This document shows positions 25,836 through 38,492 of a DNA stretch of 64,000 nt, piece by piece. A program made the position numbers and the translations under genes. Positions within the stretch are counted from its first letter, which is position 1. Each line of letters starts with the position of its first letter. The stretch is from Pyxicephalus adspersus. Its lineage: Eukaryota; Chordata; Amphibia; Anura; Pyxicephalidae. The notes beneath the pieces were generated by a model. The model saw only the letters and a program-made list of their open reading frames with translations, searched no databases and had not been told where the DNA came from. Where the stretch lies: assembly GCF_032062135.1 (NCBI RefSeq), contig NC_092862.1, positions 47,180,074-47,244,073 on the forward strand. Reading direction: 5' to 3'.

Positions 25836-26409
25836 TCTAGCTATCATTGTTGACAAATTGGAAAAAAATAAAAATGCGCCACATCTTCTATACTAACTTT
25901 TTCACAAGTATGTATAAAGGTACTATTTACCATTTATTTGCAGATGGGTAAACTATCAGTTGCCAAAAAAGCATATTCATAGTTTTTTGAAGATTGTGCC
26001 TGCCATTGTTGAAATGCTTTATCACATACCACAGACCTGGTTTATAGTAGTGACTATATTATAATACTATTTTATACACTTTCATATCATTTTATACATA
26101 GGGTGGTCAGGGAGAATTTTACAGCTTTTATTTTGCATAAAAGAAATTTGAGATGTTAACCATAAACATCAGCTTTTACTCAGACTGTGATACGATTTTA
26201 TATTTTCAATGCTGCATGCTGCTTTAAATAAAGAATGCTGAGCTAGAAACACAATACAAAATTTTAAATAAAAAAAGCCTTCTTTTTCTTGGGAATGTAC
26301 AATATTTCATTCTCCAACAAAACCATGATCTGTTCCATTTAGAGTGCTTAGCACTGATGCAGCAGAGACAATTACACTTGAACACTTTATATAATACCCT
26401 TCCTCTCTA

Positions 26410-26423
26410 GTCACCATGGCAAC
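26410..26423. promoter_or_regulatory. Perfect-consensus RFX X-box-like motif
   Basis: GTCACCATGGCAAC matches the RFX X-box consensus with both half-sites intact. It is in unique sequence about 6.8 kb upstream of the TMEM200C start, in the putative 5' intron. Whether it is bound is unknown. Confidence 0.3.
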
Positions 26424-26620
26424 AAGCGATGGACTGTATACACTGACGGAAGCACCCTGGATGCATTGCAGTCTTCTTTCTCAAAATGGTTATTCAGTTT
26501 TTAGAAAACACTCATTTTTTATACTAAAAACATTTTACATTATTACATGTTACTATACAAACAGGTCACATCTGAGGGATGTGGTATTAACCCTTTTCAT
26601 GTGCAGAAGACACTAATGTC

Positions 26621-26950
26621 TAAGTCTACATACACACATTAGATTTTTGTTGTTGGAAACAATCTTTCACGATCCTTTCCAAAGACAAAAGACTGAAAGA
26701 TGCATGAACGAGCGCTGTACATACAGTGCTGTTCTGTTCTAGGGAGAGGGGAGAACAAGCAAGCGACACCCCGCTGCTTTCTCTCCCCTTCACTTGTATT
26801 ACGATCGTTTTAGGATCCGCTAGGACAGATCTATGAACAACATCGGTGGAGCTCCCTACACGCAGATTCTGTACACACATCAGATTCTCGTCCGATACTA
26901 GCCCTGAGACGATTATCGTCCGAGAATCATCTGACGTGTGTAAGTGTCCA
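26621..26950. mobile_element. MITE with (G)TACACAC-type ends, copy 1 (~330 bp)
   Basis: Starts TAAGTCTACATACACACATT and ends ATCTGACGTGTGTAAGTG as imperfect inverted ends. The interior has GTACATACAGTGCTGTTCTG and a CGTCCGATACTAGCCC block. The same interior occurs inverted at 44951-45186. The ends resemble those of the 38067 palindrome, so the two may share a transposase source. Confidence 0.7.
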
Positions 26951-28134
26951 TCAGTCATCTTTCCATGATAATATTTATTCCATAATTAGGATACAAACAT
27001 TTATAAATATATTTATTTATAAGGCCTGATATATATATGCATATACAAAGTCTTATATAAATAATTATTGGCTGGCAATATTGACATAAAGCTGTAAAAA
27101 TATTCCTTATTGATTTATTTTGATTAATCTTTTTTACCAACTTCAATTATCCCAAGTGTCCACCACCTATGGACCAGATCAATTTTATGTTTCTGCTAGA
27201 AGCCTGTTCATTCAACAAACTTAAAATAAAGCAAAATGCAAAAAAATTATAGTTTTTTTAATTAAATATATAAAAAAAGTAACAAAAGCACTCCCTTTTT
27301 TACTTTCATCAATTGTACCTTAAAAAAAATGCTAACATAGATAAATAGTAAATATCTTATTCTATAATTGTCCTGCTGAAAATGAAAGAAGCATTTTGAT
27401 TCTAGTGCAAAGCCTTTCAAAGTTTTTCTACAAGTTAAATTAAGGTTTTATTCAATTGTACATTTTGATGCAAAATAAAAATAAATAAATAGAAACAAAA
27501 AAAAAAAAGATTTGTAGATAAATGAAACAGTCCAAAATGTTACTTTGTATTTTTTCACGGACAGTATTTATAAACACTGGGTAAATTACAGTATTAAATA
27601 TGTGGCACTACAGGTACTTTTTGCAGCCAGGGGGTTGCATTGTTCATCTGCAAGCTAAAAGCTTTCATTTTTCTATTTTTTCTACATGTAAACACAATGC
27701 TATACATGACATGTTCTGCACTGATGATCAGGAACCAATAAAAATGGATTTTAATTGTCAGTGGAGAGCTAAACTGTCCCTAACAGCAGGGATTAAGACC
27801 AGCTGAGATGCCAAATTTAAAAATTTGCTACAAAATATTTTTTCTTAAACAGCATACAGTTTATTGTCTGATGTGGAACATGAGAATTGATAGTGGCATT
27901 TTATTTATTTTTTCAATATTTTATTTTATTTGATGATAACTGTATTAGTTTTCTTTATCTTCTATTGTATACTTGTTATCAGCAAAGAGCAACAATGCAG
28001 AAATCATAATGCAGGCAATCTAATGAAAAAGGGAAACACTAGAATAGGGGACCTGCTTTCTAAGGTTCATTTTGGCTCCACTGTTTTTTGGTCTCCAAGA
28101 GGGGTGGTGCCAAAGGAATTCCAGGTGATTCTAG

Positions 28135-28470
28135 TTTTAAAGTGGAGCTGTTCTACTTTGAAAAATGCTTGATTAGGCATTTTTATTGAAAAAAGAAACA
28201 ATGTCACTTCTGCGATAATTCCTTCTTCCTGCTTAATGCTCTTGGAAATGGTCAAAAACGATGAGATGCGCACGCACAGCTCAGCTTTGGTAGCCAGGAT
28301 ACTCGGCAATCCCAGCTTTCCCTGTGCTTACCAGGAACGGATGCGTGACAATTAAATCATCCTAGCACAGCCAATCAAGATGGCCAAACATTGTATCTAG
28401 GTAGAGAAGGAAGAGACTCTGTGATGCTGATGGGAAAAGTGAATATAACGGGTTTAGTCTGCTTTAACTG
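28135..28470. mobile_element. MITE- or SINE-like repeat bounded by TTTTAAAGTGGAGCTG and GTCTGCTTTAACTG
   Basis: Short inverted ends (TTAAAGTGGA against the complement of GTCTGCTTTAA) enclose a CpG-bearing body with CAGCCAATCAAGATGGCC, a phrase with a diverged inverted counterpart in the 4815 element (about 4960-4980). An unclassified repeat, judged by its ends only. Confidence 0.45.
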
Positions 28471-31400
28471 TCATCTCCAGTATTTACCAGAGGGTCACTG
28501 GCCAACAATCTGGATAAGTACCATGTCAGCTAAAAAGATTGTGCAGTTTTTCATCTAGTAAGGGTAGGAAAAGTATCAGCATTTTATTTTTTAGTGCTGA
28601 CTTTCCCATAATGCAAAATTAGCACACTGCAAGCTTTCTGGGTACAACTCTGCAAGACTTTTCATAATGGAGTAAAATATCTGACTATTGCTGAAATGCA
28701 CAAGTTCACCTATAAATTATTGCAGTCATACAAAATCAGATGCCAGGTAAGATAAACATGTAACATGTTAAACAAAACTATAATTTTCTTTTATTCTTTT
28801 TTTTAGACAAATATTTTTCTACTCTTGTATTGTTAACTTAAACTAAATAACTTCACAGATCCACAACCAATAGAGACGCAGAATCTTCTTTACCTTCTCA
28901 CAAGGGTAAGAACGTAACATATTTATGTTTAAAGAAAAAAAGATATGAAATGTTTGAATCAAAACCCCCAATATTTTTCTATAGTTTCTATCAGTTTGCT
29001 GTAGTTATTTACAAAGAAACTATTTTTTATTCTTTAAACTTCTCCTAAATACAATCAGGATAACTGAGTGGTATATGACTCATGCACATACTTTTCAATA
29101 ATAGGGTTTATGAGGACAATATTAATTAGATACACGTCTTTAAAGCTCATTCAATAAAGCATGGTTACCATTCCTGCAAAGAAGGCATTTCTAACAAAGC
29201 ATATCTGCAATTTGAAGATTTTTCTTTTTGAGTTATTGGAAAGTGGAATTTATAGTGCAGATGAAAGTTTCACTGCCAGGCTAGGTCATCAAAAATAGAC
29301 CAAAAGCAAAATCAAAGAGCTATTCACTGTCAAAAATTAAGATCACAAAATGGAACAAGGACAGGCAGAACAATATAGGTTCTTCAAACTACTGAAAGAC
29401 TGGAACTGATGAGGTGAAATGCTATAATACTGGCATTTTTTTGGAAGGTGAGATATTAGATCTGATATTAGGAAATATATTTTACAAAATACCATACTGC
29501 AAACACCATGTAAACGTAGGAACCAAAGGCTAACCCCTATTTTACCTGAAGTGTTGAGAAGCAGATTTTATTCCCCATTATTGATTCATTGTGCATAGTC
29601 CATGAACATCCCTGCACCTGTAGCCAATAGATTTAGGTATCATACAATATTCTTCAGTGCCACATGCCAGGTAGCATGAAAAGGAAGGTGGGAATTGTTT
29701 GCTATATTGCTACAGCAACTTTTTCTGTCCCCTGGTGTTTGCTAACATTTCTTTCTGCATTTCCCTCTATGGTAATGTATTGTATTTTTGTGCCACATTT
29801 GAGTCCAGGGAAAACATTGGAGCTTGGTTTGGCTCAGATGCTTGAAGCAAAAGTGAAAATGGCATGGGAATGGTGACTGAATATAGATGTGGCATTGCAA
29901 AGTCTCATATACTCTGCCAATCATATAAAAATATATAAGCACGTCAATCTTCTATTTTCAGTAAGGTATGATAACCATTTGCTTTTTATTACTAAAAGTA
30001 TTAGATGTTTACACAAGGATTTGTAATATTTTAAAGCAATATTACGATTTTTACAGTCACTTAGATCCCCTCAATTTTATTAAACCTTCCTCATCAAATA
30101 AATAATTCTATATATCCCTAAAATATCTTATCAACTGGCATTATTTTTATATTTTAAAACCATATATCACATAGGGATGTGTAGAGTGATTTTAACTGGA
30201 TTTCACCATAAAAGTATCAGTTGTTAAAGCATTTATTGCTAATCAATCAAAATTATTTTTCATACAAAATCTTGTTTTCTCCCTATTTAGAAGATGTTGT
30301 AAATAGTTACCCTATTTCATTGTTATAGTAAGTTTTTTTTTTTTGTAAAATAAAGCAAAATAATAATGCTTATGAGATGCTGTTTTGGCACAAACACAGG
30401 ATGAGAATAGCTGAAATGAGCCAGTTAAATCATAATAAACTCTAAAATCACCAAAACCTCCTAAATGTTACCTTCACTAGCTAAATTGTGCAGAAGTTTG
30501 GAAAAACGTTTTGAAACTGGAAAGGTTTCAATTTTGCCCGCCCCAATGACAAAGCAGAATTCTTCTCAGCATTGATGGAAAAGAAAAAAACAGATGGAAG
30601 GTTTGTGGAGACAGGGTAAATGTAGTCTATGTGCATATATACACATCTGTAAAGGCAGATGTCACTTTGAGTACATATACTTAGAAGCATAAACATAAAT
30701 GATATATTATTAGTATATGGTTGGCAATTAAGATGTGTTTCTAATGTAAATTATTTTATCCACAACAGAATTCCACAAAGTGAATTTGCTGTGATTTACA
30801 AATTGTACCCAACATATCTACCATCTAGACTCTCTGATTGGATTACTAGTTACATTCCCACCTGTCCTCTGTTCCTATTAAAGCAGCAGTTCACCCACTA
30901 TTAGGGATAATGTGAGATTTCATAGTGACATTTGAAAACAAGCAGATGGTAAGATCTACAAGGATAGGCAAGCAGATTTTTACACTGAAAAAATGGGATT
31001 CAGAGAAACACATCATCTACTGTAATGTCTAACATAAGGGTAATGTAATTTGAACATTCTGGAACAAATCAAAGTCATCAAGAAATTAAAACAAGGACAT
31101 AAAATATAAAACTGGCAATGGTTTATTTTACTATTTTACCATTTTACAGAAATAGTTTATAAATGTTACCTTGTAGCTAGGAGAAAAGTTTTACATCATT
31201 TATGACTAATGAACCACATCACCTGTTTGCTGATGAAATTTTAATAACCTGATTATTGAAGGCAAACAGACAAACAAGAGTTAAAGGTCCTTTGGTAATA
31301 TTCCCAACTGATAATATGCTTAAGTGCACACAAGCAGTGAAGGGAGTTCTGCTTTTCCCAGTCTCTCCCCTGTGCATAGGCAGATCTGTTGTTCACATAA

Positions 31401-32667
31401 GACTTGCATGAAACAGACCCAAAATAACATCAGAGAAAAGCTTAGTGTGCTGCTGTCTTCCCTGATGCTGTTCTCATGTCCTTTTCATTCAAGTCCCATG
31501 AGTACAAGACATCCCCATATGCAGAAGGAACAACTGTTCCCTGTGCTGTTCCATTATGCCGTATGGCTTTGTCACGTTTCCCTACCAAAAAAAATAAATA
31601 AACAAAATAATGGAAAGATTCTGGAATAAAGCAAAAAAAGCATCTTCTCTTTTCTAGATAGACAATTGGTAGTTTTGTATCAATAAAGTATCACCTGGTA
31701 GTATGTAGTTCTTACCGCTTTCACTTCCTATATTTCTCCCTGTACTTATTGCACCATAAAGCTGAACTGCAAGCAAACAAGTAAATGAGCAGGTATAATT
31801 CATATATGGCAGCTTTCTTACCTGCCAAGGTTTGTATTGCTGTTCACGCAATCCTGCAATTTACACATCTCTATCACATAGAAGAACCAGTTTGGTGACC
31901 TGACTTTTCTCTGTTTCATTTGGACTACACAGCTAGGGTACTTCCCTACAAGTGACCTGATGTTGTACCCCATCCTCTCTCTAAATGTGTTTAGGCAGTA
32001 TAGGGCTGTGAATAAATAAAATTATAGGTTATTTAAACTAGTTATATTTACAATGTAAATTGTTATTTTGATAAATGCAAAATTTCATCGATCTGTGATG
32101 TTAAGTATATGCACAAAGTTTGTCTTTAACAGCTGTCTTGCACTGCCCATGTAAAGTTCTCCTTCAATAGCTCACTGAGCAATGATGATTGAACCAGAAT
32201 CTGCAACAACAGACACAGGACAAATGTTGGCTGTGTAAACCTAGCCATTTCCAACCTGTTTTACTCACATTAAATAGCCAGATGCTGTCAGAGACAAACA
32301 ATCCTATGATAAATGTTAAGTACATAACTACTTAACATATGTAGTAAAACATAAAAAAGGGACATGGCTTTTCATTCAAGTATAAAGTCAACAGCCACTA
32401 CTATATTGGGTTTACCCGACTACAATGACAGTTTAACGCTGGGCTTGTTCTAGCTGACAGGAAGGCCACAAATTGAAATATTCATTCTATATTATATGAT
32501 ATAAATAAAATTCCTCTTAATACAGCCCCCTTCTAAATGAAAAAAAAAAAAACTTCAACACTTTAATAAGTGAAATAAAGAATTTCTATTGAACACTGCT
32601 TATCTCAAATAAAATGTCCATGGAAGTAATGATATAAGGTGAAAATCCAAGGATGCACATTTCTCAT

Positions 32668-32794
32668 AGGGCTATTTATAAAAAAAAGGGGAACACGGCA
32701 TTCCCTCCAACATTTCCTGGTTCAAAATCAATTGTCATCATTTTAACACACAGACCTTGAAGATTCTGATTCCTTGTTTTATAAATAGAGCCCA
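32668..32794. mobile_element. Short MITE with GGGCTATTTATAAA inverted ends, copy 1
   Basis: Left end AGGGCTATTTATAAAA, right end TTTTATAAATAGAGCCC. The interior AACATTTCCTGG and CAATTGTCATCATTTTAA is shared with copy 2 at 59283 on the opposite strand. Confidence 0.7.
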
Positions 32795-33090
32795 CAGAGT
32801 TAATGATTCCTGAAAATGTCTTTGTTGGACAGGTGGCATGAATTTCCATGTTTTCTGTCATGTGTAAACTCTATGCATCTATGATTAGGCAAGGGACACA
32901 CAGATATATTTTTAATCCATGTCACCAGGTTTATTACAAAGGAGAAGGGGGGCATATGCAGACATTGTTTAGAAGAAACATTGAAAAAGTTTGCCCCTCA
33001 GATCATTGGCTTTTACGACCTATAATTTGTGAAAGCATGTGAAAAGATATGACATAACTGTCCTATAAAACATTATATACTGCACTCTTG

Positions 33091-33385
33091 TCTATGGGAG
33101 CCAAGGCAAATGTAAAGTGGCATCACAATCTCATAGAAGATGTTACTTGCTGCAAGAGACTCTGAACACATCTGTAGCCAGGATGTCTTGGCCCTTTTCA
33201 TGTGGAGTTGTATCGTTTCATTTTTGTACAGATCTCTGTATCAGACTCTGCATGATTCTCTATGGCAGCCAAGGTGCTTGTAAAAAGGGGTCACATTTGA
33301 TATTAGTTGTTGCTTGCTGCAGGAGACACTGTATACGTGTTGTTGACATAATATCCTGTTCCCTTCCTGTGGAGCTCTGCCTTCT
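33091..33385. repeat. Imperfect tandem duplication, 168-bp period, two units
   Basis: Unit 1 begins TCTATGGGAGCCAAGG at 33091, unit 2 TCTATGGCAGCCAAGG at 33259. Later shared blocks are TACTTGCTGCAAGAGAC / TGCTTGCTGCAGGAGAC and TCATGTGGAGTTG / TCCTGTGGAGCTC. Unit 2 is shorter. Confidence 0.7.
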
Positions 33386-34657
33386 TTAAACAATGTATGG
33401 AGGCAGAAGTTGCAGAGTTACTGCTGGAACTGGAGGTAGAAATGACAATTCACACTCTGCCTCCCCTACTACTTAGCAATAGGGGTCCAGTTATCTCCTT
33501 GGTCACTATGTAAACAAAGATAATAGGAGAAGGATGTATCAAGGCATGAAATACTTGTTTCAATGTAACCCCTTTTTTCTGCCAGCAATAAAAACAGTGA
33601 ATGAGCTACTGTAAACAGAAAAATTCCCAATCCTATTCTCCCCATAAGGCAATGAAGGAAAACCAGTCATGGGCACAAAAGAAGAACAGAATATACAATA
33701 CAAGGCCCCTGTGCTGTAATGGTAGAAAATGAAAAATGAGATCCCTTATCAAAACAATATGAAGATTACTAGCTATCGTGTGCCAATTAAAGTAAACGTC
33801 AAACCGTGCTTTTTCTCTTCTGCTGACATTGTTCTCAAAACACTAAACTCTATCTAAACTGAAGAATTACAACATACATTGAGTTAAAGTGGAATGCTGT
33901 ATGTTACGGAGAACGGTTTGCTTTCTGTATTGTCTGAAAAAAACCTCTACATGACCAAGGAAATGGGGAAGCAAAAAAAATCAATAAAACACATCACCAC
34001 ATCTCGCAATACATTTCAATTATCTGATCTTAAATCTATATGGAACACAAGCATTGAGTCTAGAAAACCACTTTACTGGTGATTGTTTCCTTTCCTATAT
34101 TTCTTCAGTCTAGGATAAATTATCAGCTTCTGAATCAGTGAACACACATAAGTATTGTCTACGGTTTTTAACACTTGCCGAACTGTATTATTAGAATGTC
34201 AACAGCAAATGCCAAATGTTTCCTGTGGTATCTGACCTGTTATCAGGCTTCTTCAATAGGAGAGTGTGACTACCAATAAAAATGTGTAACGTTATGTAAT
34301 GAAATGGTGATCAACTTACATGATATAGGGGGGCCCAAATGTGACCCCTGACATCACTAAAGAGCACGTTTATGAGAAAAAGAAAGTATGTTCTCTTTCA
34401 ATGCTGAGGTTTCTGTGTATCAGGACATAATAAAATATCATCTGGCCCTGAGCAGGTTTTAGAATTAGGTTAATACTAACTCAGAAAAACAACAACACTA
34501 GCATATTACAATCTGTCAATATTTAACTAAAACTGCTGAAATTCAAAAAAGCAGAAGCAGTGTGTGAAACATTAGGCACAGTATTACCACTTCCATTGGA
34601 ATTAAGAGGGTAAGTAGCAGAAAGGTACTACTAATACTGATCATCAGCAACTTTAAT

Positions 34658-35141
34658 CACCTCTATAAAAGCAGAAGTTTTGGTCTGGGACGTTTAGATG
34701 TATTTACAAACATTAAAGACTTTTACAAATCTACCTAAGAGTGGGTGTCCAAGCAAGTTCACACCAAGGTAAGACTGTGCAATGTTTAAAAAATTATCAC
34801 ACTATAAAGGTCTCAATTAGCAAGTAAACTGTAAAGTTCATGGCAGTACAATAAATAAAAGACTGAACAAGTATAGCTTGTTTGGAAAGTTTGGAAGCCT
34901 CTTCTCTCTAAAAAGAAAATCACAGCTTAGGTTTGCAAAGTTGCATCTGAACAGTAGAGACGTGGAGATGTTTGGCCATAAAGCACAGTGCCGTGTTTGG
35001 CAAAAAACAAACATTGCACATCAGAACAAACCTCTCACACCAACAGTTAAACAAATGGTGGAGGGGTGATGACTTGTTTTGCAGGCACCAATACCTGGGC
35101 ACCTTGCAATTGAGTCAACCAATAACACTTCTTTATATCAA
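34658..35141 (+). pseudogene. Tc1 transposon remnant, family X, copy 1
   Basis: Starts with CACCTCTATAAAAGCAGAAG, shared with the 62971 copy. It then has helix-turn-helix and linker DNA (GTGGGTGTCCAAGCAAGTTC, ACAGTA-ATAA) and the frame 34878-35069 with LRFAKLHLN, EMFGHKAQCRVWQKTNIAHQ and TPTVK. It skips the N-terminal and first catalytic segments and stops after the GGGG-TGACTTG-TTGCAG block. It is internally deleted and dead. Confidence 0.75.
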
Positions 35142-35749
35142 AATATTTTTCTCATGACTGTTATTTTTAGGGAATGTATTATGACATGCGACTGCTAGAG
35201 ACCTAGGCTATGACAGCCCCTTTACAAGTCAACAAGTAACTACAAACCGGTAAGTTTAACTTCCATAGTTGGAAAGGTCCTATAGAGATCAATAAAGAAC
35301 CACGTGGAGGAGTTTCTGCTAGAAAAATATATTATTTACTGACTATTCACTAAGTGATAGTCAGCATAGATTCAAGAAAGACCGAAGTTATCAAACAAAA
35401 ATATTCTCTTTTTATGAGGAAGTAAGTAAACAGGTAGACGGTGGAGTAGCAGTTGATATATTGTATTTGGACTTTGCTAAAGCATTTGACACTGTACCCC
35501 ACAGATGGTTAATATGCAAGTTAGGGTCGATAGGCTTAGAAAAGTCAATCTGTAAATGGATAGAGAACTGGTTTAAGATCGCATCCAGAGAGTTGTAATT
35601 AATGATTCATACTCTGAATGGTCTAAGGTTATTAGAGGTGTACCCCAGGGATCAGTGTTGGGACCTTTACTGTTTAACATCTTTATAAATTATATAGAGT
35701 TTGGTATTAAAAGTACCATTTCTGTGTTTGCAGATGACACCAAACTAAG

Positions 35750-36349
35750 TGTCACAGATCAGCAGCACTGCTGATCTGGTACTTGTTGTCCTCCTGATAG
35801 TGTTTGATTAATCAGCAGCTGTTCCCACCTTGCTTTAGCTGCCCTGCTGGCTCTGGACTTAGGGGTGTTGCCAAGCCCTTCTTGCTAATTGATTCTCACC
35901 TGTCCTTCTAGTCCCTGCCCAGCTAGCCTGTCAGCCTCCCTATATATGCTGGGCTCAGTCAGACACTTATTGCCTCAGCAATAGGTGTTAGTACCTGAGG
36001 TTCCTGTGAGCATTCGGATTCCAGTCTTGTTTTCCTGTTCCTGACCTTGACTTGTCCTGACCGTGCCTGTTCCTCTGCTTGCCCTGACCCGGTCCTGTTT
36101 TCGGTTTTGAATCTGCCTGTCGATTTTGTACTTTGCCTTCCGTTATCTCCAGCTGTCAGCTGCTACCTGCACGGGTGAGTCTGAGGGCCGCAACCTGGGT
36201 GCCGTTCGGAGCAAAGCCCAACACCCCTTGCGGGGTGCTCTGGTGAACACCGGGCAGTACCTTAGACTCTGTGCCTCTGATATCACCTCGGCTAAACATG
36301 CTGGTAGCACAGAGGGTCCACCTCCTGTTCAAGTGCCTTTATCGTGACA
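35750..36349. mobile_element. Solo LTR, 600 bp, inserted in LINE copy 2
   Basis: Starts TGTCAC and ends GTGACA (LTR-type TG...CA inverted termini). It is flanked by CTAAG (35745-35749) and CTATG (36350-36354), a 5-bp target duplication with one mismatch. The empty site is inferred from LINE copy 1, where the sequence is continuous across this point. A TATA-like TATATAT at 35941 is followed by a CAG-rich stretch, as in a U3-to-R junction. No internal retroelement sequence remains, so it is what recombination between two LTRs leaves. A 5-bp duplication suits Ty3/gypsy-type or similar elements. Orientation is probably plus, judging by the TATA box. Confidence 0.7.
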
Positions 36350-36354
36350 CTATG

Positions 36355-37000
36355 TAATAGAATTAGGTCCATACAGGATGTCTATAATCTACAAGCAGAC
36401 CTGGATGTATTGTTTGACTGGGCACCCAAGTGGCAAATTACATTTAATATAGATAAATGTGAAGGTATGCACTTGGGTGCTAACACAAACCTTCATGCTT
36501 CATACTGTCTAGGGGGAATATATTTGGGGGAGTCAGAAATAGAAAATGACCTGGGGGTTCGAGTAGATCATAGACTTAATACCAGCATGCAATGCCAAGC
36601 TGCAATATCTAAAGCTCGCAAAGATCTATCTTGTAATAAAAGTGGAATAGATTGCAGGGATCAAGACACAATACTGCCCCTGTACAAAGCAGTGGTCAGA
36701 CCACATCTGGAATATGCAGTCCAGTTTTAGGCACCAGTTCACAAAAAGGACATTGTGGAATTGGAGAGAGTGCAGAGAAGGGCAAATAAATTAATAAAAG
36801 GAATGGAAGAACTCAGCTTTGAGGAGAGATTAGCTAAACTAAATCTATTCTCCCTTGAGAAAAAATGTTTAAGGGGTATAAATGGTCATTATAGAAAACT
36901 CTCCTCCCAACTATTCACTTTAAGGTTGTTACAAAGGACAAGAGGGCACTTTTTGCATCTGGAGGAAAAGAAGTTTAAGCTCCAGATAAGGAAGGCATAA
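36355..37000 (+). pseudogene. Reverse transcriptase C-terminal fragments (LINE copy 2)
   Basis: Two plus-strand frames cover the region after the catalytic ADD. The first (to 36730) ends at RPHLEYAVQF with an in-frame TAG where Trp is expected. The second (36755-37000) carries ELERVQRRANKLIKGMEELS and a terminal SSQLFTLRLLQRTRGHFLHL block. The part upstream of the ADD motif is on the far side of the LTR insertion. Confidence 0.85.
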
Positions 37001-37794
37001 TTCACTGTAAGGTCTGTAAAAATGTGGAATCGGCTCCCTCAGGAGGTAGTTTACTATAGATTGCTTCAAGAAAAAGCTGGATGCTTTTCTAGAAGCACAG
37101 AATATAACTGGGTATTAAAGCTTTAGAGTAAAGATAAAAGACTGTTGATCCAGGTAACATCCGATTGCCTCATGGAATCAGGAAGGATTTTTTTCAGGTT
37201 GGAGCAAAATGTACCAGGGTTTTAATTGCCTTCCTCTGGACCAACTATGTCTTATAGGGTTTTTTTTTTTTTTTTTTTTTTAAATCTGGGATATGTTTAT
37301 TTCCCTAGTAGTTGAACTTAATAAACTTAGGTTCAACCTAACTAACTATGTAACTATGAAACACTTACACATCTGTTCTCTCTTTTGTACTAATACCACA
37401 TTTCATATTTCTCTCAGCATGGTCCATTATGAAAGATAAGATGGAAAAAACATATAAAAAAGCAAAGGGATGGATAGCAAAAAATAAGATAATGTGAAAG
37501 AAATACAATAAACCACTGAATTACTAATATTCAGTCTAAAGCCCTGGTGGCCCCCCATGGCCTTTTAGGACCTACTATGCAGCCCTTAAGGCCTTTGCAA
37601 ATGGAAGCTTGTGTTTTTTTAAGTGAAAAATATTTTATTGCGGATAAATTCCTTAGATGTGCTCCTTTAAGTGGAAGTAAATTTGCCTTCTATTGCTCCT
37701 TTGCTTGCGCCAACATCTACTGGATTTTTCAGATCTTTAGCGACCTTGATTTGTAACTTCTTTGCTTATGAGGTATGCAAGACTGTATAGTGAA

Positions 37795-37860
37795 AATTGC
37801 AGAAAATTGCAAACAGGCAGGTAAGTTTATTTTACTGCAGTGGGGCAGATAACAAGCCCC
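37795..37860. mobile_element. Fragment of the CCAAGCAGG MITE family
   Basis: AAACAGGCAGGTAAGTTTAT followed by GTGGGGCAGATAACAAGCCC parallels AAACAGGCAGGTAAGTATGC and the following block in the 4815 copy. Confidence 0.45.
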
Positions 37861-38066
37861 CTTTGATTTTTTTAGTTTACTTTTACACCATTTTTAGTTT
37901 AGTTTTACACCATTTTTTGAACTGTTCATTCCATTACTCATTTTGTGCTTTTTATGTTTCCTATAAACTTTTATCATACAACTTGCTGTGAGAAATAAAA
38001 AATATGGCATGAGTGTCAGGATCTCCCCATGCAGGTAGCACAGGATCACCCAAGGCGCGGAGTCTA

Positions 38067-38492
38067 AAGGTGCGTACACACTTCCAATTTTTATCGTTCC
38101 AATCGAACGACGAACGATCGATTGGGCAAAAAATCGTTCGTAAAAAAGTAACCAACGACGCCGACGAACGAGGAAAGTCGCTGGAAACGAACGACCGGAC
38201 CGGCGGATCGGATTGGACGACGATCGTTGAACATCGTTCGTGTGTACGGTCGTTCGTTGATCGTCCATGGGCTGAGCATGCGTGATGAACGAACGTTCGT
38301 TCACTTTCCTGTCGTTCACATAGTTCCTCTATCGTTCAAACGATCGTATCTATTGTGTGTACAATATCTACGAACGATCGTGTCGTTACCTCTATGTGCA
38401 GGATCGGTGCTATACGATCGTTCGTAGATATCGTGCAGGATCGTTCGTCGTTCGTTTTCCAACGATAATAATTGGAAGTGTGTACGTAGCTT
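38067..38492. mobile_element. Large CpG-rich palindromic MITE (AAGGTGCGTACACACTTCC family), TA-flanked (426 bp)
   Basis: The ends match as inverted repeats over 20 of 23 positions (AAGGTGCGTACACACTTCC). TA is present at both borders (38065-38066, 38493-38494). The body is saturated with CGAACG/CGTTCG words that pair across the centre, so a single strand could fold end to end. The element interrupts another repeat: TGTCAGGATCTCCCC... on the left, GTGACACCAGG... on the right. Confidence 0.8.

Larger units (their letters stand above)
25836..34657. other. Putative intron, mostly unique AT-rich DNA
   Basis: Besides the X-box-like motif, three MITE-like elements and the 168-bp duplication, nothing is recognised. 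Frames of 60-110 codons are chance or lie in MITEs. Confidence 0.4.
35216..37356 (+). mobile_element. CR1/L2-group LINE copy 2, 5'-truncated and split by a solo LTR
   Basis: Starts inside RT with SNYKPVSLTS (about 35228), runs through FADDT at the catalytic site (about 35729-35740), is interrupted at 35750-36349, then resumes (DVYNLQADLDVLFDWAPKWQ at about 36372) to the 3' end AACTATGTAACTATG. It is the same family as the LINE at 480-3560, in the opposite orientation. 5' truncation is normal for LINE insertions. A T-run (about 37260-37282) near the 3' end is much longer than in copy 1, so it is a later expansion. Stops in the frame show it is inactive. Confidence 0.87.
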
